A stretch of DNA of 37,060 nt from an uncultured Collinsella sp. (GCA_900544725.1 UQWK01000019.1:1-37060); one strand, 5' to 3'. Positions 15,483-26,444 are shown, numbered from the stretch's first letter. Translations and numbers: made by a program. The notes: generated by a model from the sequence alone, not told the origin.

Positions 15483-16630
15483 CTAGGCGCCCGAGCCTTC
15501 CGCATCGGCGTTGCCAGTCGCCCAGCGATGGTAGCCGATCACAAACGGATCCAGATCGCCATCGTCGAGAACGGCCTCGACGTTGCTGGTCTCCACGCCC
15601 GTACGCAGGTCCTTGACCATCTGATACGGGTAGAGCACGTAGCTGCGAATCTGGTTGCCAAAACCGATCGTGGTCTTTGGCCCGCGAATCTCGTCGAGTG
15701 CCTCGGCGCGCTTCTCGAGCTCAATCTCGTACAGGCGAGCCTTGAGGATCTGCATGCACGCGGCCTTGTTTTGAATCTGGCTGCGCTCGTTTTGGCAAGT
15801 GACAACGATGCCGCTGGGAAAATGCGTTACGCGTACGGCGGAGTCGGTGGTGTTGACGCCCTGGCCGCCCGGGCCGCTCGCGTGATACACGTCCACGCGG
15901 ATATCGTCGGGACTGATCTCGATGTCGATATCGTCAGGCAGCACGGGAATGACCTCGACGCCGGCAAACGTGGTCTGGCGGCGCTTCTTGTCGTCGGTGG
16001 GGCTGATGCGCACCAGACGGTGGACGCCGGCCTCGGCGCGCAGCATGCCAAACGCGTCCTTGCCCTCGACGGTAAAGGTCGCACGGTCGATGCCGATGAC
16101 CTCAGCCGCGGGGCAGTCGTTAATCGTGACCTTCCAGCCGCGACGCTGGCAGTACTTCATGTACATCTTAAAGAGCATGAAGGTCCAGTCCTGCGCCTCC
16201 AGGCCACCCTGTCCGGGCTTGATGGTCACAATCGCGTCGCCGTGATCGAACTCACCGGTAAACCAGCTCGAAAGCTCGAGGTCGTCGATAGCGCGGGCCA
16301 GGCGTTCTGCCGTAGCGGCAGCCTCCTCGCGCAATGCGGCGGCATCGGGGTCGTCGCCCATCTCCTCGGCAAGCTCCAGCGCCGCACGGGCGTCGGAAAG
16401 CTCGCCGCGCGCGGTGTCCACGGCAGCGATATCTTCCTTGGTGCGCGCAATCTCCTCCATGGTGGCACGGGCGGCGTCGGCGTCATCCCAAAAGCCAGGG
16501 GCAACACTTTTGGCCTCGAGCTCGGACACGCGGGTACGCTTCTCGTCCAGGTGGAGATACGACTCGACCTCGCCGAGCCGGTCCGCAAACGCGTCCAGCT
16601 CGGCGGGCGTTACCTCTAAAGCCTCAGCCA

Positions 16631-16631
<1 letters not shown>
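15483..16631 (-). CDS. prfB: Peptide chain release factor 2 (RF2), with unusual SPT tripeptide
   Basis: RF2 ends translation at UAA and UGA codons. The 382-residue protein has the coiled N-terminal domain, the GGQ peptidyl-hydrolysis loop (SGPGGQGVNTTDSAVR, GGQ at 255-257) and the codon-recognition domain. The tripeptide that normally reads SPF in RF2 is Ser-Pro-Thr here (residues 210-212, codons AGC CCC ACC at 16004-15996). The offset from GGQ is the same as in E. coli (205-207 and 250-252), so the alignment is firm. The third residue Thr is what RF1 carries in its PxT tripeptide. The programmed +1 frameshift of many prfB genes is absent: the frame runs continuously through the VESYLHLDEK region. 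Start ATG overlaps the secA stop by one base (TAATG), so it is coupled to secA. Confidence 0.95.
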
Positions 16632-19438
<2,807 letters not shown>

Positions 19439-19567
19439 GTGGTTTTCCTTTTTGGCCATCGCCCACGCCATGCAGCCTCGGGCGAGTTAAACACAGATAA
19501 ATGTACTTTAGCCAAACAGGACGCGGCCTATACGGTCGACCTCGACCGCCACGTAATAACTACGACC

Positions 19568-19612
19568 AACCTGCCAAAAAGGGACTGGTTTATTTGGCAG
19601 CTTTTATCTGGG
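19568..19612. repeat. Intergenic repeat, copy 2 (first copy at 7418-7464)
   Basis: This reads ACCTGCCAAAAAGGGACTGG, then TTTATTTGGCAGCTTTTATC, closely matching the stretch upstream of the recombinase gene in the same orientation. CTGCCAAA and TTTGGCAG form a hairpin around it. It lies about 130 nt upstream of secA and 22 nt from the palindrome at 19634. Confidence 0.7.
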
Positions 19613-19633
19613 AAAACGCTGTCTCTCTGCCAT

Positions 19634-19700
19634 TTGGTGCAAACCAACCTGTCCCCTTCGCACCAATCTGGTGCAATGGGGACAGGTTGGCTTGCACCAA
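19634..19700. repeat. 67-bp near-perfect palindrome between rpmE and secA
   Basis: Arms 19634-19665 and 19669-19700 are 32 nt each with three mismatches and a 3-nt loop. Each arm holds CCAACCTGTCCCC or its complement between TTGGTGCAA words. It directly abuts the rpmE terminator. Its GGGGACAGG core recalls the repeats at 23239 and 24301. Confidence 0.88.
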
Positions 19701-19741
19701 TAAAATGAAAAGGGCCGCGCACCCAAACGGATGCGCGGCCC
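19701..19741 (-). terminator. Intrinsic terminator of rpmE
   Basis: GGGCCGCGCA (19712-19721) and TGCGCGGCCC (19732-19741) form a perfect 10-bp stem. On the minus strand UUUU-C-AUUUUA follows. It lies 38 nt after the rpmE stop codon. Confidence 0.85.
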
Positions 19742-19778
19742 TCATGCCATGAATGCGAGTGTTTCCGCGGCGAGCTAT

Positions 19779-20204
19779 TTACTCAGCAGCCTCGGTGGTC
19801 TCGGCCTCGGCAGCAGCCTCCTCGACGGGAGCCTCTGCGGGAGCCTCGGCGGCCTGCTTGGCAGCCTCCTCGGCAAACTTAGCAGCACGCTTGGCCTTCT
19901 CGGCAGCCTTAGCCTCAGCGGCGGCCTTGCGAGCGGCCTCGGCCTCAGCAGCCTTGGCAGCCTTGGCAGCCTTGGCCTCCTCGGCCTTCTTGAGCTGGGC
20001 GGCAGCGGCGCCACCGAACTTGTCGGCGAAGCGCTGGACGCGTCCACCGGTGTCGACGAACTTCTGCTGGCCGGTGTAGAACGGGTGGCACTCGTTGCAA
20101 AGCTCGACCTTCATCTCGGACACGGTAGCGTGCGTCTTGAAGGTGTTGCCGCAGGAGCACGTCACCGTGCACTCGACATACTGGGGATGGATACCCTGCT
20201 TCAT
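19779..20204 (-). CDS. rpmE: 50S ribosomal protein L31 with long alanine-rich tail
   Basis: The first 65 residues are a normal zinc-type L31: KQGIHPQYVECTVTCSCGNTF, with the zinc-binding cysteines at 16, 18, 36 and 39 (LCNECHPFYTGQQKFVDTGG). The remaining 75 residues are extra and made almost only of Ala, Lys and Glu, with repeated AKAAKAA words and an acidic Pro/Glu/Ala end; they probably form a long helix and then a disordered end. Family members are usually 70-90 residues. The tail resembles that of L17 in this window. ATG 20204 has AAGGAG 8 nt upstream. It is transcribed away from the ACT gene. Confidence 0.95.
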   Translation of the reverse strand: MKQGIHPQYVECTVTCSCGNTFKTHATVSEMKVELCNECHPFYTGQQKFVDTGGRVQRFADKFGGAAAAQLKKAEEAKAAKAAKAAEAEAARKAAAEAKAAEKAKRAAKFAEEAAKQAAEAPAEAPVEEAAAEAETTEAAE

Positions 20205-20510
20205 GGTAGGACTCCTTATTGGTCAGGCGCTGGTTACCGATCAGCGCATAAGGCGTCTTGGTTTCCGACCAAGACAACAAACTCGGCTATGGTACCACGG
20301 CGCCGCGCGTCCCACAAAAGGTTCACGGTCTTTGCTCAATGCGATATGCCCAACCGCAGCGAGCACACACCCTATCGCACCTTCACCCATGTTGCAGACG
20401 TGTAACGCCGCAGTAAGCACGCCCCTTTTGGCGCCAGACAGGTACAATGATGAACACTGTACCGTAGCGGAGCGCCCCGCGCGCGCCGCAACCACGCGAA
20501 AGGGTTTCCC
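20205..20510. other. Divergent intergenic region between rpmE and the ACT gene
   Basis: This 306-base gap holds no gene. On the rpmE side are two small inverted repeats, GCGCTG/CAGCGC (20228-20248) and CTTGGT/ACCAAG. On the plus strand TACAAT (20443-20448) could be the -10 box for the ACT gene, but no convincing -35 is present. It sits inside an inverted repeat GGTACA/TGTACC (20441-20446 and 20458-20463) that could be an operator. Confidence 0.4.
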
Positions 20511-20798
20511 ATGGCCGAGATCTCGTCCTCCCGTATCGTCATCACCGTCCTTGGCAAGAACCGTCCCGGCATCGTCGCCGGCGTCACCCGCGTTCTGGGC
20601 GAGGCCAACGTCGACATCCGCGACATTACGCAGTCCATTATCGAGGACATCTTCACTATGACCATGTTGGCCGACACCGCCGAGTCCAAGCTCGACTTCG
20701 CCGAACTCCAGAAGGCGCTGGCCGAGGCCGGCGAGCTTTCGGGCGTCAACGTGTCCATCCAGCGCGAGGATGTCTTTAACTTTATGTACCGCCTGTAG
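20511..20798 (+). CDS. ACT domain-containing protein (UPF0237 family)
   Basis: This 95-residue protein is a single ACT domain, beta-alpha-beta-beta-alpha-beta, matching the UPF0237 family: RIVITVLGKNRPGIVAGVTRVLGEANVDIRDITQSI (about 8-43) contains the ligand-binding loop GKNRPGIVAGV. ACT domains commonly bind amino acids and control enzymes or transcription. Single-domain members like this are related to the GcvR regulators but have no proven role. The start ATG 20511 follows GAAAGGG. It lies 77 nt before the citrate synthase gene and probably shares its transcript. Confidence 0.9.
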   Translation: MAEISSSRIVITVLGKNRPGIVAGVTRVLGEANVDIRDITQSIIEDIFTMTMLADTAESKLDFAELQKALAEAGELSGVNVSIQREDVFNFMYRL

Positions 20799-20875
20799 CG
20801 AACAAGCCGCTCGGGGCAGCTTGACGTCATATCGTCCAAGCGCGCGGCCCCCAAGCGGACCGGAGAGGAGCGCGT

Positions 20876-22294
20876 ATGGCCTACGACGCCAAGAAAATCT
20901 ACTACCGCTTCGACGATCACCTGAGCCGCCTGGTTCTGGATTACGAGGCGAGCCGTCAGATTTCGCCCGAAAGCGAAAACCTCTACCACGGCCTGCCGAC
21001 CGCCCCGTACGACGAGGGCTTGTTCGTGGAGCACAACGTCAAGCGCGGCCTGCGCAATGCCGACGGCTCGGGCGTGGTCGCGGGCCTCACTCGCATCTCG
21101 GATGTGCACGGCTACAACAAGGTCGACGGAAAGGTCGTGCCCGATCAGGGCAAGCTCACGCTTCGCGGCTACAGCATCGAAGACCTGGTCAACAACGCCC
21201 AGGCCGAGGATCGCTATGGCTACGAAGAGGTCGCCTACCTGCTCATCACGGGCTCGCTGCCCACCAAAGAGGAACTCGACGGTTTTTGCGAACGCCTGGG
21301 TGCTTTTAGGCATCTGAGCGACGAATACGTCCGCGAGTTCCCCATGACCACGGTGTCGTCGAGCATCATGAATGTGCTTCAGCGCGCCGTGCTGCTGCTC
21401 TACGCCTTCGACGCCGAGCCCGACGCCATTACACCCGAGCACGAAATCGACGTCGCCATCTCCATGCTCGCCCGTCTCCCCCGCATCGCCGCCTTCGCGC
21501 ATATGGCCTCGGTCGCCAAGCGCCGCGGCTCCGAGGTTCATGTACCGCACCCCACACCCGGCCTCTCCACCGCCGAGACCATCCTGCAGGTGTTGCGTGG
21601 CGGCATGGCATTCACCCGCGACGAAGCCATGCTGCTCGACGTGATGCTCATGCTGCATGCCGAGCACGGCGGCGGCAACAACTCCACGTTCGCCTGCCGT
21701 GTGCTGTCCTCCTCGGCCACCGACCCGTATTCCGCCTACGCCGCGGCTATCGGCTCGCTCAAGGGCCCGCGCCACGGCGGTGCCAATGCCAAGGTCGTGT
21801 CTATGCACGAGGACATCCGCGCGCATGTTTCCAACTGGGAGGACGAGGACGAGGTCGCGGCCTACCTGGGCAAGATTCTCGACAAGCAGGCCTTCGACGG
21901 CACGGGCCTCATCTACGGTATGGGCCACGCCGTCTACACGCTGAGCGACCCACGCGCCGAGGTATGCCGCCGTTACGCGCGCTCGCTGGCAGCCAAGAAG
22001 GACTTGGGCGAAGAGTTCGCACTCATCGAGCGCATTGAGCGCCTGGCACCCCAGGTCATGCGCGACCACGGCATGACCAAGCCCATCTGTGCCAACATCG
22101 ACCTGTACACGGGCTTTATCTACAAGATGCTCGGCGTGCCCGAGACGCTCTTTACGCCGCTATTCGCCGTCGCCCGCATGGCAGGCTGGTCGGCGCACCG
22201 CATGGAAGAGCTCTTCTGCGCGCACCGCATCATCCGCCCCGCCTACCGCCCGGTTATCGAGCCGCTGGAGTACAAGCCGCTCGCCGACCGCTAG
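20876..22294 (+). CDS. gltA: Citrate synthase (citrate/2-methylcitrate synthase family)
   Basis: This enzyme condenses acetyl-CoA with oxaloacetate to citrate. The 472-residue protein has the family active site residues: His264 in HAEHGGGNNS, His300 in KGPRHGGANAKV, and His351 with Asp358 in IYGMGHAVYTLSDPR. The N-terminus (1-95) is a long extension like that of the Clostridium/Coriobacteriia type. In an anaerobe it most likely serves glutamate synthesis rather than a full TCA cycle; no other cycle gene is here. ATG 20876 follows GGAGAGGAG. A strong terminator (22318-22356) follows. Distinguishing citrate from 2-methylcitrate synthase is not possible from sequence alone. Confidence 0.92.
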   Translation: MAYDAKKIYYRFDDHLSRLVLDYEASRQISPESENLYHGLPTAPYDEGLFVEHNVKRGLRNADGSGVVAGLTRISDVHGYNKVDGKVVPDQGKLTLRGYSIEDLVNNAQAEDRYGYEEVAYLLITGSLPTKEELDGFCERLGAFRHLSDEYVREFPMTTVSSSIMNVLQRAVLLLYAFDAEPDAITPEHEIDVAISMLARLPRIAAFAHMASVAKRRGSEVHVPHPTPGLSTAETILQVLRGGMAFTRDEAMLLDVMLMLHAEHGGGNNSTFACRVLSSSATDPYSAYAAAIGSLKGPRHGGANAKVVSMHEDIRAHVSNWEDEDEVAAYLGKILDKQAFDGTGLIYGMGHAVYTLSDPRAEVCRRYARSLAAKKDLGEEFALIERIERLAPQVMRDHGMTKPICANIDLYTGFIYKMLGVPETLFTPLFAVARMAGWSAHRMEELFCAHRIIRPAYRPVIEPLEYKPLADR

Positions 22295-22317
22295 GACGCG
22301 GACCGTTATAGAACCCG

Positions 22318-22356
22318 AGCGTGGCCAGGGCATCACCGCCCTCGGCCACGCTTTTT
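22318..22356 (+). terminator. Intrinsic terminator of the citrate synthase gene
   Basis: AGCGTGGCC (22318-22326) pairs with GGCCACGCT (22344-22352), extended inside by AGGGC/GCCCT, and five T follow. Its end lies 25 nt before the next start codon, a HAD phosphatase. Confidence 0.88.
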
Positions 22357-22381
22357 ATGCCAGTAGAAAGGATCGCAGCGA

Positions 22382-23224
22382 ATGATTGTGTTTTCCGATA
22401 TGGATGGAACGCTGCTGACGAGTGATAAGCAGATGAGCGACGCCACCTGGGCGATGCTTGACGAGCTTGCGCGACGCGGTATTGAGTTTGTGCCCTGCAC
22501 GGGGCGCCCGCTGTCGGGCGTCTTTGAGCCCATCCTCGCCCACCCCGCCGTGCACTATGCCGTCTGCGCCAATGGCGCCAGTATCTGGCAGCTCGACGAC
22601 GATGTGCCCACCGACGCCTCGCGCGCCACGTGCATTTTGAGCCGACCGCTCGACCGCGCCATCGCCCACCGCGTCCATAGCATTGCCGCCGGCCATGACG
22701 TCACCTTCGATATCTTCGCGGACGGGCAGTGCTTCCTCCCCCGCTCGCTCTACACGCGCCTGGACGAATTCTGCGGCGGCGACCCCCACATCGCGGCTTC
22801 GCTCAAGCGCACACGAACACCGATCGACATAGATATCGACAGCAAGATCGACGAGGTCGAGACGCTCGAGCGCATCGCCATGTACTGGCACGACCCAGCC
22901 GATCGCGACGCCATCGCGGCGGAGCTCGACACGCTCGGAGGCATTGAGGTCACGCGTTCGTACGCCATGAATATCGAGGTCATGGGTGCGGGCACCACCA
23001 AGGGAACGGCCCTCACGTGGCTATGCGAGCACCTGGGCGAGCGTCTCGCCGACGCCTGGGCGTTCGGCGACAACATCAACGACATCCCCATGCTGCAGGC
23101 AGCGGGCCACGGCATGGCCATGATCAACGCCGAGCCCGAGGACCGCGAGGCCGCCGACGCCATCACCGAATACGATAACGACCACGACGGCGTCGCCCGC
23201 ACCATCATGGCAACCCTCGCCTAG
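22382..23224 (+). CDS. HAD-superfamily Cof-type phosphatase
   Basis: This 280-residue protein starts IVFSDMDGTLLTSDKQMS, the HAD motif I DxDGT, then has CTGRPL (motif II region) and, late, AWAFGDNINDIPML (motif IV GDxxND), with a Cof-type C2 cap in between. Cof-type enzymes dephosphorylate small sugar phosphates or cofactor intermediates; the substrate cannot be told from sequence. ATG 22382 has an AAAGGA site 9 nt upstream. It may be read by read-through from gltA, whose terminator lies 25 nt before it. It is convergent with the next HAD gene; the stop codon overlaps the start of a repeat. Confidence 0.9.
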   Translation: MIVFSDMDGTLLTSDKQMSDATWAMLDELARRGIEFVPCTGRPLSGVFEPILAHPAVHYAVCANGASIWQLDDDVPTDASRATCILSRPLDRAIAHRVHSIAAGHDVTFDIFADGQCFLPRSLYTRLDEFCGGDPHIAASLKRTRTPIDIDIDSKIDEVETLERIAMYWHDPADRDAIAAELDTLGGIEVTRSYAMNIEVMGAGTTKGTALTWLCEHLGERLADAWAFGDNINDIPMLQAAGHGMAMINAEPEDREAADAITEYDNDHDGVARTIMATLA

Positions 23225-23231
23225 TCATCGG

Positions 23232-23279
23232 CTAGTCATTGGGGACGTTCTTAAACGACTAGTCGTTGGGGACACTCTT
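23232..23279. repeat. Left copy of 48-bp inverted repeat flanking a HAD gene
   Basis: This segment (CTAGTCATTGGGGACGTTCT, then TAAACGACTAGTCGTTGGGGACACTCTT) matches the reverse complement of 24301-24348 with only two T/C differences. It contains two 27-bp copies of a GACTAGTC...GGGGAC unit. It is also half of a larger nested palindrome reaching 23335: TTGGGGACGTTC (23239-23250) pairs with GAACGTCCCCAA (23324-23335), and GTTGGGGACA pairs with TGTCCCCCAC with one mismatch. Confidence 0.88.
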
Positions 23280-23343
23280 CGCGAAAAAGTTGCAAGGACT
23301 GTCCCCCACTGCCGGCGGAAAAGGAACGTCCCCAACTGCCGGA

Positions 23344-24138
23344 TCAGGCGAGGCTCTCCAAAACGTGGCGGAGCTCCTGCTGGACGGCGTGGTCGCGGTT
23401 GCGCCCCACCACGCGATCGGCAACGGCCTTGAGCGCGGGGCGTGCATTTTCCATCGCACAACCCGTGCCGACAAAGCGAATGATCTCGTAGTCGTTCATC
23501 GAGTCGCCAAACGCCATAACCTCATCGCGCCCAATGCCATAATGCTCCGCGAGCTGTGCGATACCCGAAGCCTTCGACACGCCGGGCTGCATAGCATCGA
23601 TCCACGCGTTACCCGAAGGCGCAAAAGTAAAGAGCTGACCGAGTTCGCGCTGCAGCACGTACGCACTGTCCATAACGGCACCGTCGTCGCAAAAGATACT
23701 CGCTTTGATGATATTTACGCTGGGATCGGGCAGCTCCCAAATGCGCTCGGCATTGGGAAGGTCCTTATCGACCTCACGCACGAACTTGCACTCGTCATCG
23801 AGCAGGAAGGACTTGGTTCGGTCAAAAAGCGCAAGATGCAGATTGGGAAACGTCGCGACAGCCTGGGCGAGCCTTCGAATCGCCAGGTGTGAATACACCT
23901 CACGGTCTACCATTTTGCCGTCGGCGAAGACCTGGGCGCCGTTGGCGGCGACAAAGTCCATCTTGTCGCGAACGGGCGCAAAGAACTCGCACAGGCGATC
24001 GTAGCGACGACCTGACGATGCGGCGAAATGCACGCCATGCTCGTGTAGCGCCAGAATCAGTTCGTAGGTCTCGGGAGGCACCTGGCCGTTTTCGTCAAGC
24101 AACGTGCCGTCCATATCGGATGCGATCAGTTTAAACAT
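23344..24138 (-). CDS. HAD-superfamily Cof-type phosphatase, second copy
   Basis: This 264-residue protein begins FKLIASDMDGTLLDENGQVPPET (motif I DxDGT), then ASSGRRYDRL (motif II), and has MAFGDSMNDYEIIRFV (motif IV GDxxND) late, with a Cof-type cap. It is a different gene from its neighbour at 22382, with modest similarity, and its substrate is unknown. ATG 24138 follows GGGAG by about 9 nt, but that site is inside a long hairpin (24144-24205), so translation may be controlled by RNA structure. A 48-bp inverted repeat lies on either side of the gene (23232-23279 and 24301-24348). Confidence 0.9.
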   Translation of the reverse strand: MFKLIASDMDGTLLDENGQVPPETYELILALHEHGVHFAASSGRRYDRLCEFFAPVRDKMDFVAANGAQVFADGKMVDREVYSHLAIRRLAQAVATFPNLHLALFDRTKSFLLDDECKFVREVDKDLPNAERIWELPDPSVNIIKASIFCDDGAVMDSAYVLQRELGQLFTFAPSGNAWIDAMQPGVSKASGIAQLAEHYGIGRDEVMAFGDSMNDYEIIRFVGTGCAMENARPALKAVADRVVGRNRDHAVQQELRHVLESLA

Positions 24139-24143
24139 AGAAA

Positions 24144-24205
24144 AGCTCCCTTCGGGCTTGTTGGAATCGAACGTGTATCCGATTCCAACGTACCCAAAGG
24201 GAGCT
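24144..24205 (-). promoter_or_regulatory. Leader hairpin enclosing the ribosome binding site of the HAD gene
   Basis: On the minus strand AGCTCCCTTTGGG (24205-24193) pairs with CCCGAAGGGAGCT (24156-24144) over 13 bp including one G-U pair. Inside it TTGGAATCG and CGATTCCAA form a second 9-bp stem with a 10-nt loop. The GGGAG ribosome binding site lies in the 3' arm and TTTTC follows, 6 nt before the ATG. It could be a terminator for adenine deaminase or a switch hiding the site. Confidence 0.75.
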
Positions 24206-24300
24206 CAAATAAGACTCCGCGGGCGTAAACGTTACAAGGACCTGGCAAATAGCTCACACATGCCAGAGGCCTCACGGTCGCGGCGTCAGGCGACACGTCA

Positions 24301-24348
24301 AAGAGTGTCCCCGACGACTAGTCGTTTAAGAACGTCCCCGATGACTAG
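24301..24348. repeat. Right copy of 48-bp inverted repeat flanking a HAD gene
   Basis: Reverse complement of 23232-23279 with two differences. Three bases of the adenine deaminase stop region (TAG in GACTAGTC) fall inside it, as a stop codon also borders the left copy. Confidence 0.88.
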
Positions 24349-26165
24349 TCGGCGTAGGTGAAGGTGGTGACGTCGAACATGCCCTCGGGGCGGATGCGGA
24401 GCGTCGGGATGACCGGTAGGGGCAGGAAGATGATGCCCATGATGGGGTCGAGCGGCGGCTCAATACCCATGGCGCGCGCCTTGACCATAAAGTCGTCGTG
24501 CTGCGCGGCGACGTCCTCAGCCGTGCCTTCGCTCATCAGGCCACCGAGCGCCAGCGGAATACGCGCCACGACCTCGCCGTTGCGCACCAGCACGTGACCA
24601 CCCTGGCCCACGGCTTCAACAGCCGCCATCATATCGGCAGCGTTATCGCCCACGACGCACACGTTGTGCGAATCGTGGCCGATCGTGGAGGCAATGGCAC
24701 CACCGGTGATGGTGAAACCGCGCACCCAGCCGCGACCGATATGCTTGCCGACCAGGCCCAGGCCAGCGGGGCCATCGCCGTCGGCGCCCTCGGCCTGCAG
24801 CGACACGCCGCGGCCATGGCGCTCAATCAGCATAATGCGGCGCAGACCCTCGGCGTTCTCGGGGCGAGCCATACCCGTGATGGCCTTACCCGGCACCACG
24901 TCAATCACGGCCTCCCCCGGCTTAAAGGCATAGTCGAACACGTCGAGCGATAGCTTCGGCAGCTTAGCGGAGGCGCGCAGCTCATCGGCAAGGGCCGCAA
25001 CCTCGGCCATCTCGGGTGCAATCTCGCCCACAAAGGTGCCGTCCTGCGCCACCAAAGCACCGGCGGCATAAACACGATGCGGAGCCGTGGCAAACGTCAG
25101 GTCGTTGAGTACCAGCAGGTCGGCACGCTTGCCCGGGGCGATGGCGCCACGCAGCTCGTGCGGGTCGCGGCAACCGTGGTCCAGGCCAAATGCCTCGGCC
25201 GTGGACAGAGACGCCATAGAGATGGCAACCACGGGGTCAATGCCGGCCTCGATAGCCACGCGGCAGGCATTGTCGATCATGCCGGTCGAAAGCGCATCGG
25301 AGGGAGCGCGGTCATCGGTCGCGAAGCAGCAGCGGCGGGCACGGGCGGGGTTTTCCAGCAGCATCGGCGACAGGTTGGCCAGGTCGTGGCTACACGTACC
25401 CTCGCGCAACATCACATACATGCCGCGGGACAGTTTGTCGAGTGCCTCCTCGGGAATCGTCGACTCGTGGTCGGCGATAATGCCCGCCGCGGCATAGGCG
25501 TTGAGGTCCTTGCCGGCAACAAGTGGCGCATGGCCGTCGACCTGCTTGGACGGCGTTTGGTTAGCAGCATCGATGCGAGCGCAGGTCTCGGGATCGGCCA
25601 TAAAGACGCCCGGCAGGTTCATCATTTCGCCCAGACCAAAGACATCGCCCGGATGCTCAGCAAAAAACGCCTGCATATCGGCGGCGGTAATCACAGCGCC
25701 GGCCTGCTCATCGGGCAGCGCGGGCACGCACGAGGGCATCATGTACTTGATGGAAATGGGCGCGCGACGGCCGTCCTCGATCATAAAGCGCAGGCCGTCC
25801 AGGCCGGAAACGTTGGCGATCTCGTGGCTGTCGGCAATGGCAGTGGTGGTGCCGCGCGTCGCCGCCATGCGCGCATACTCGGCGGGACGGATGTTCGAGG
25901 ACTCAATGTGCAGATGTCCGTCGATAAAGCCGGGGGCGATATAGCGACCCTGGCAGTCAATGACCTCGGTCGCCTCGTAGGTGCCGGCGGCATCGTCGCG
26001 ACCGTCGTAGAGCACGCCGACGATTACGCCATCCTTGACGGCAACGCTACCGGGCGCCACGCGCTGGCCATATACATCGACAATCTGCGCATTGGCAAAC
26101 AGCGTGTCGACGGGCACGCGCCCCTCGGCTGCATCAATCACAGACCTCATGACCTCAACGGACAT
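24345..26165 (-). CDS. ade: Adenine deaminase
   Basis: Adenine deaminase converts adenine to hypoxanthine and ammonia for purine salvage. The 606-residue protein is an amidohydrolase of the normal AdeC length: GFIDGHLHIESSNIRPAE (about 78-95) contains the first metal-binding HxH, SHEIAN carries another His, VDGHAPLVAG the next, and the CFATDDRAPSDAL segment the catalytic Asp region. The C-terminal domain contains GLVGKHIGRGWVRGFTITGG. ATG 26165 follows AGGAG by 5 nt. A possible promoter lies at 26233-26261. No purine riboswitch was recognised upstream. The stop codon falls inside the right copy of the 48-bp inverted repeat. Confidence 0.95.
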   Translation of the reverse strand: MSVEVMRSVIDAAEGRVPVDTLFANAQIVDVYGQRVAPGSVAVKDGVIVGVLYDGRDDAAGTYEATEVIDCQGRYIAPGFIDGHLHIESSNIRPAEYARMAATRGTTTAIADSHEIANVSGLDGLRFMIEDGRRAPISIKYMMPSCVPALPDEQAGAVITAADMQAFFAEHPGDVFGLGEMMNLPGVFMADPETCARIDAANQTPSKQVDGHAPLVAGKDLNAYAAAGIIADHESTIPEEALDKLSRGMYVMLREGTCSHDLANLSPMLLENPARARRCCFATDDRAPSDALSTGMIDNACRVAIEAGIDPVVAISMASLSTAEAFGLDHGCRDPHELRGAIAPGKRADLLVLNDLTFATAPHRVYAAGALVAQDGTFVGEIAPEMAEVAALADELRASAKLPKLSLDVFDYAFKPGEAVIDVVPGKAITGMARPENAEGLRRIMLIERHGRGVSLQAEGADGDGPAGLGLVGKHIGRGWVRGFTITGGAIASTIGHDSHNVCVVGDNAADMMAAVEAVGQGGHVLVRNGEVVARIPLALGGLMSEGTAEDVAAQHDDFMVKARAMGIEPPLDPIMGIIFLPLPVIPTLRIRPEGMFDVTTFTYAD

Positions 26166-26232
26166 ACATACTCCTTTAACTGTAGAAATAACTGCGGAGC
26201 GGACGAGCCTTCACCGCAGCAAGCCAATAGCA

Positions 26233-26261
26233 ATTGTATGCCCAAACGAAGGTCCCGCTAA
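26233..26261 (-). promoter_or_regulatory. Candidate ade promoter
   Basis: On the minus strand TACAAT (26238-26233) is a good -10 box, with a weak -35 TTAGCG (26261-26256) at exactly 17 bp. It lies 68 nt before the adenine deaminase start. A small 5'-UTR hairpin, CTGCGG/CCGCAG (26193-26198 and 26215-26220), follows. Confidence 0.5.
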
Positions 26262-26314
26262 CACCCCATCTGCTTAACGGCACCGCCAAATGATCCCTTG
26301 GGTGCGGAAGAAAA

Positions 26315-26378
26315 GTTGCGGTGGAATAGTTCCTGCCTGGGCGCCGTATGGCATTTTTAGGAACTATTTCACCGCAAC
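26315..26378. repeat. Inverted repeat with 20-bp arms between tyrS and ade
   Basis: Arms 26315-26334 (GTTGCGGTGGAATAGTTCCT) and 26359-26378 are reverse complements with one mismatch around a 24-nt loop. It lies directly downstream of the GC hairpin that follows tyrS. Confidence 0.85.
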
Positions 26379-26380
26379 TC

Positions 26381-26419
26381 ATAGGGCCGCAGCCGGAATC
26401 GTTCCGGCTGCGGCCCTAT
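26381..26419 (-). terminator. Strong hairpin downstream of tyrS
   Basis: ATAGGGCCGCAGCCGGAA (26381-26398) and its exact complement (26402-26419) form an 18-bp stem with a 3-nt loop. No U-tract follows, so it may protect the 3' end or act with Rho rather than being a classic terminator. It lies 26 nt after the tyrS stop codon. Confidence 0.6.
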
Positions 26420-26444
26420 TGCACATGTTAGGTTGACCTACTTG

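Noticed and set aside
26166..26314. Purine riboswitch upstream of adenine deaminase
   Set aside because: No conserved three-way junction or core could be recognised; only a small 5'-UTR hairpin is present.
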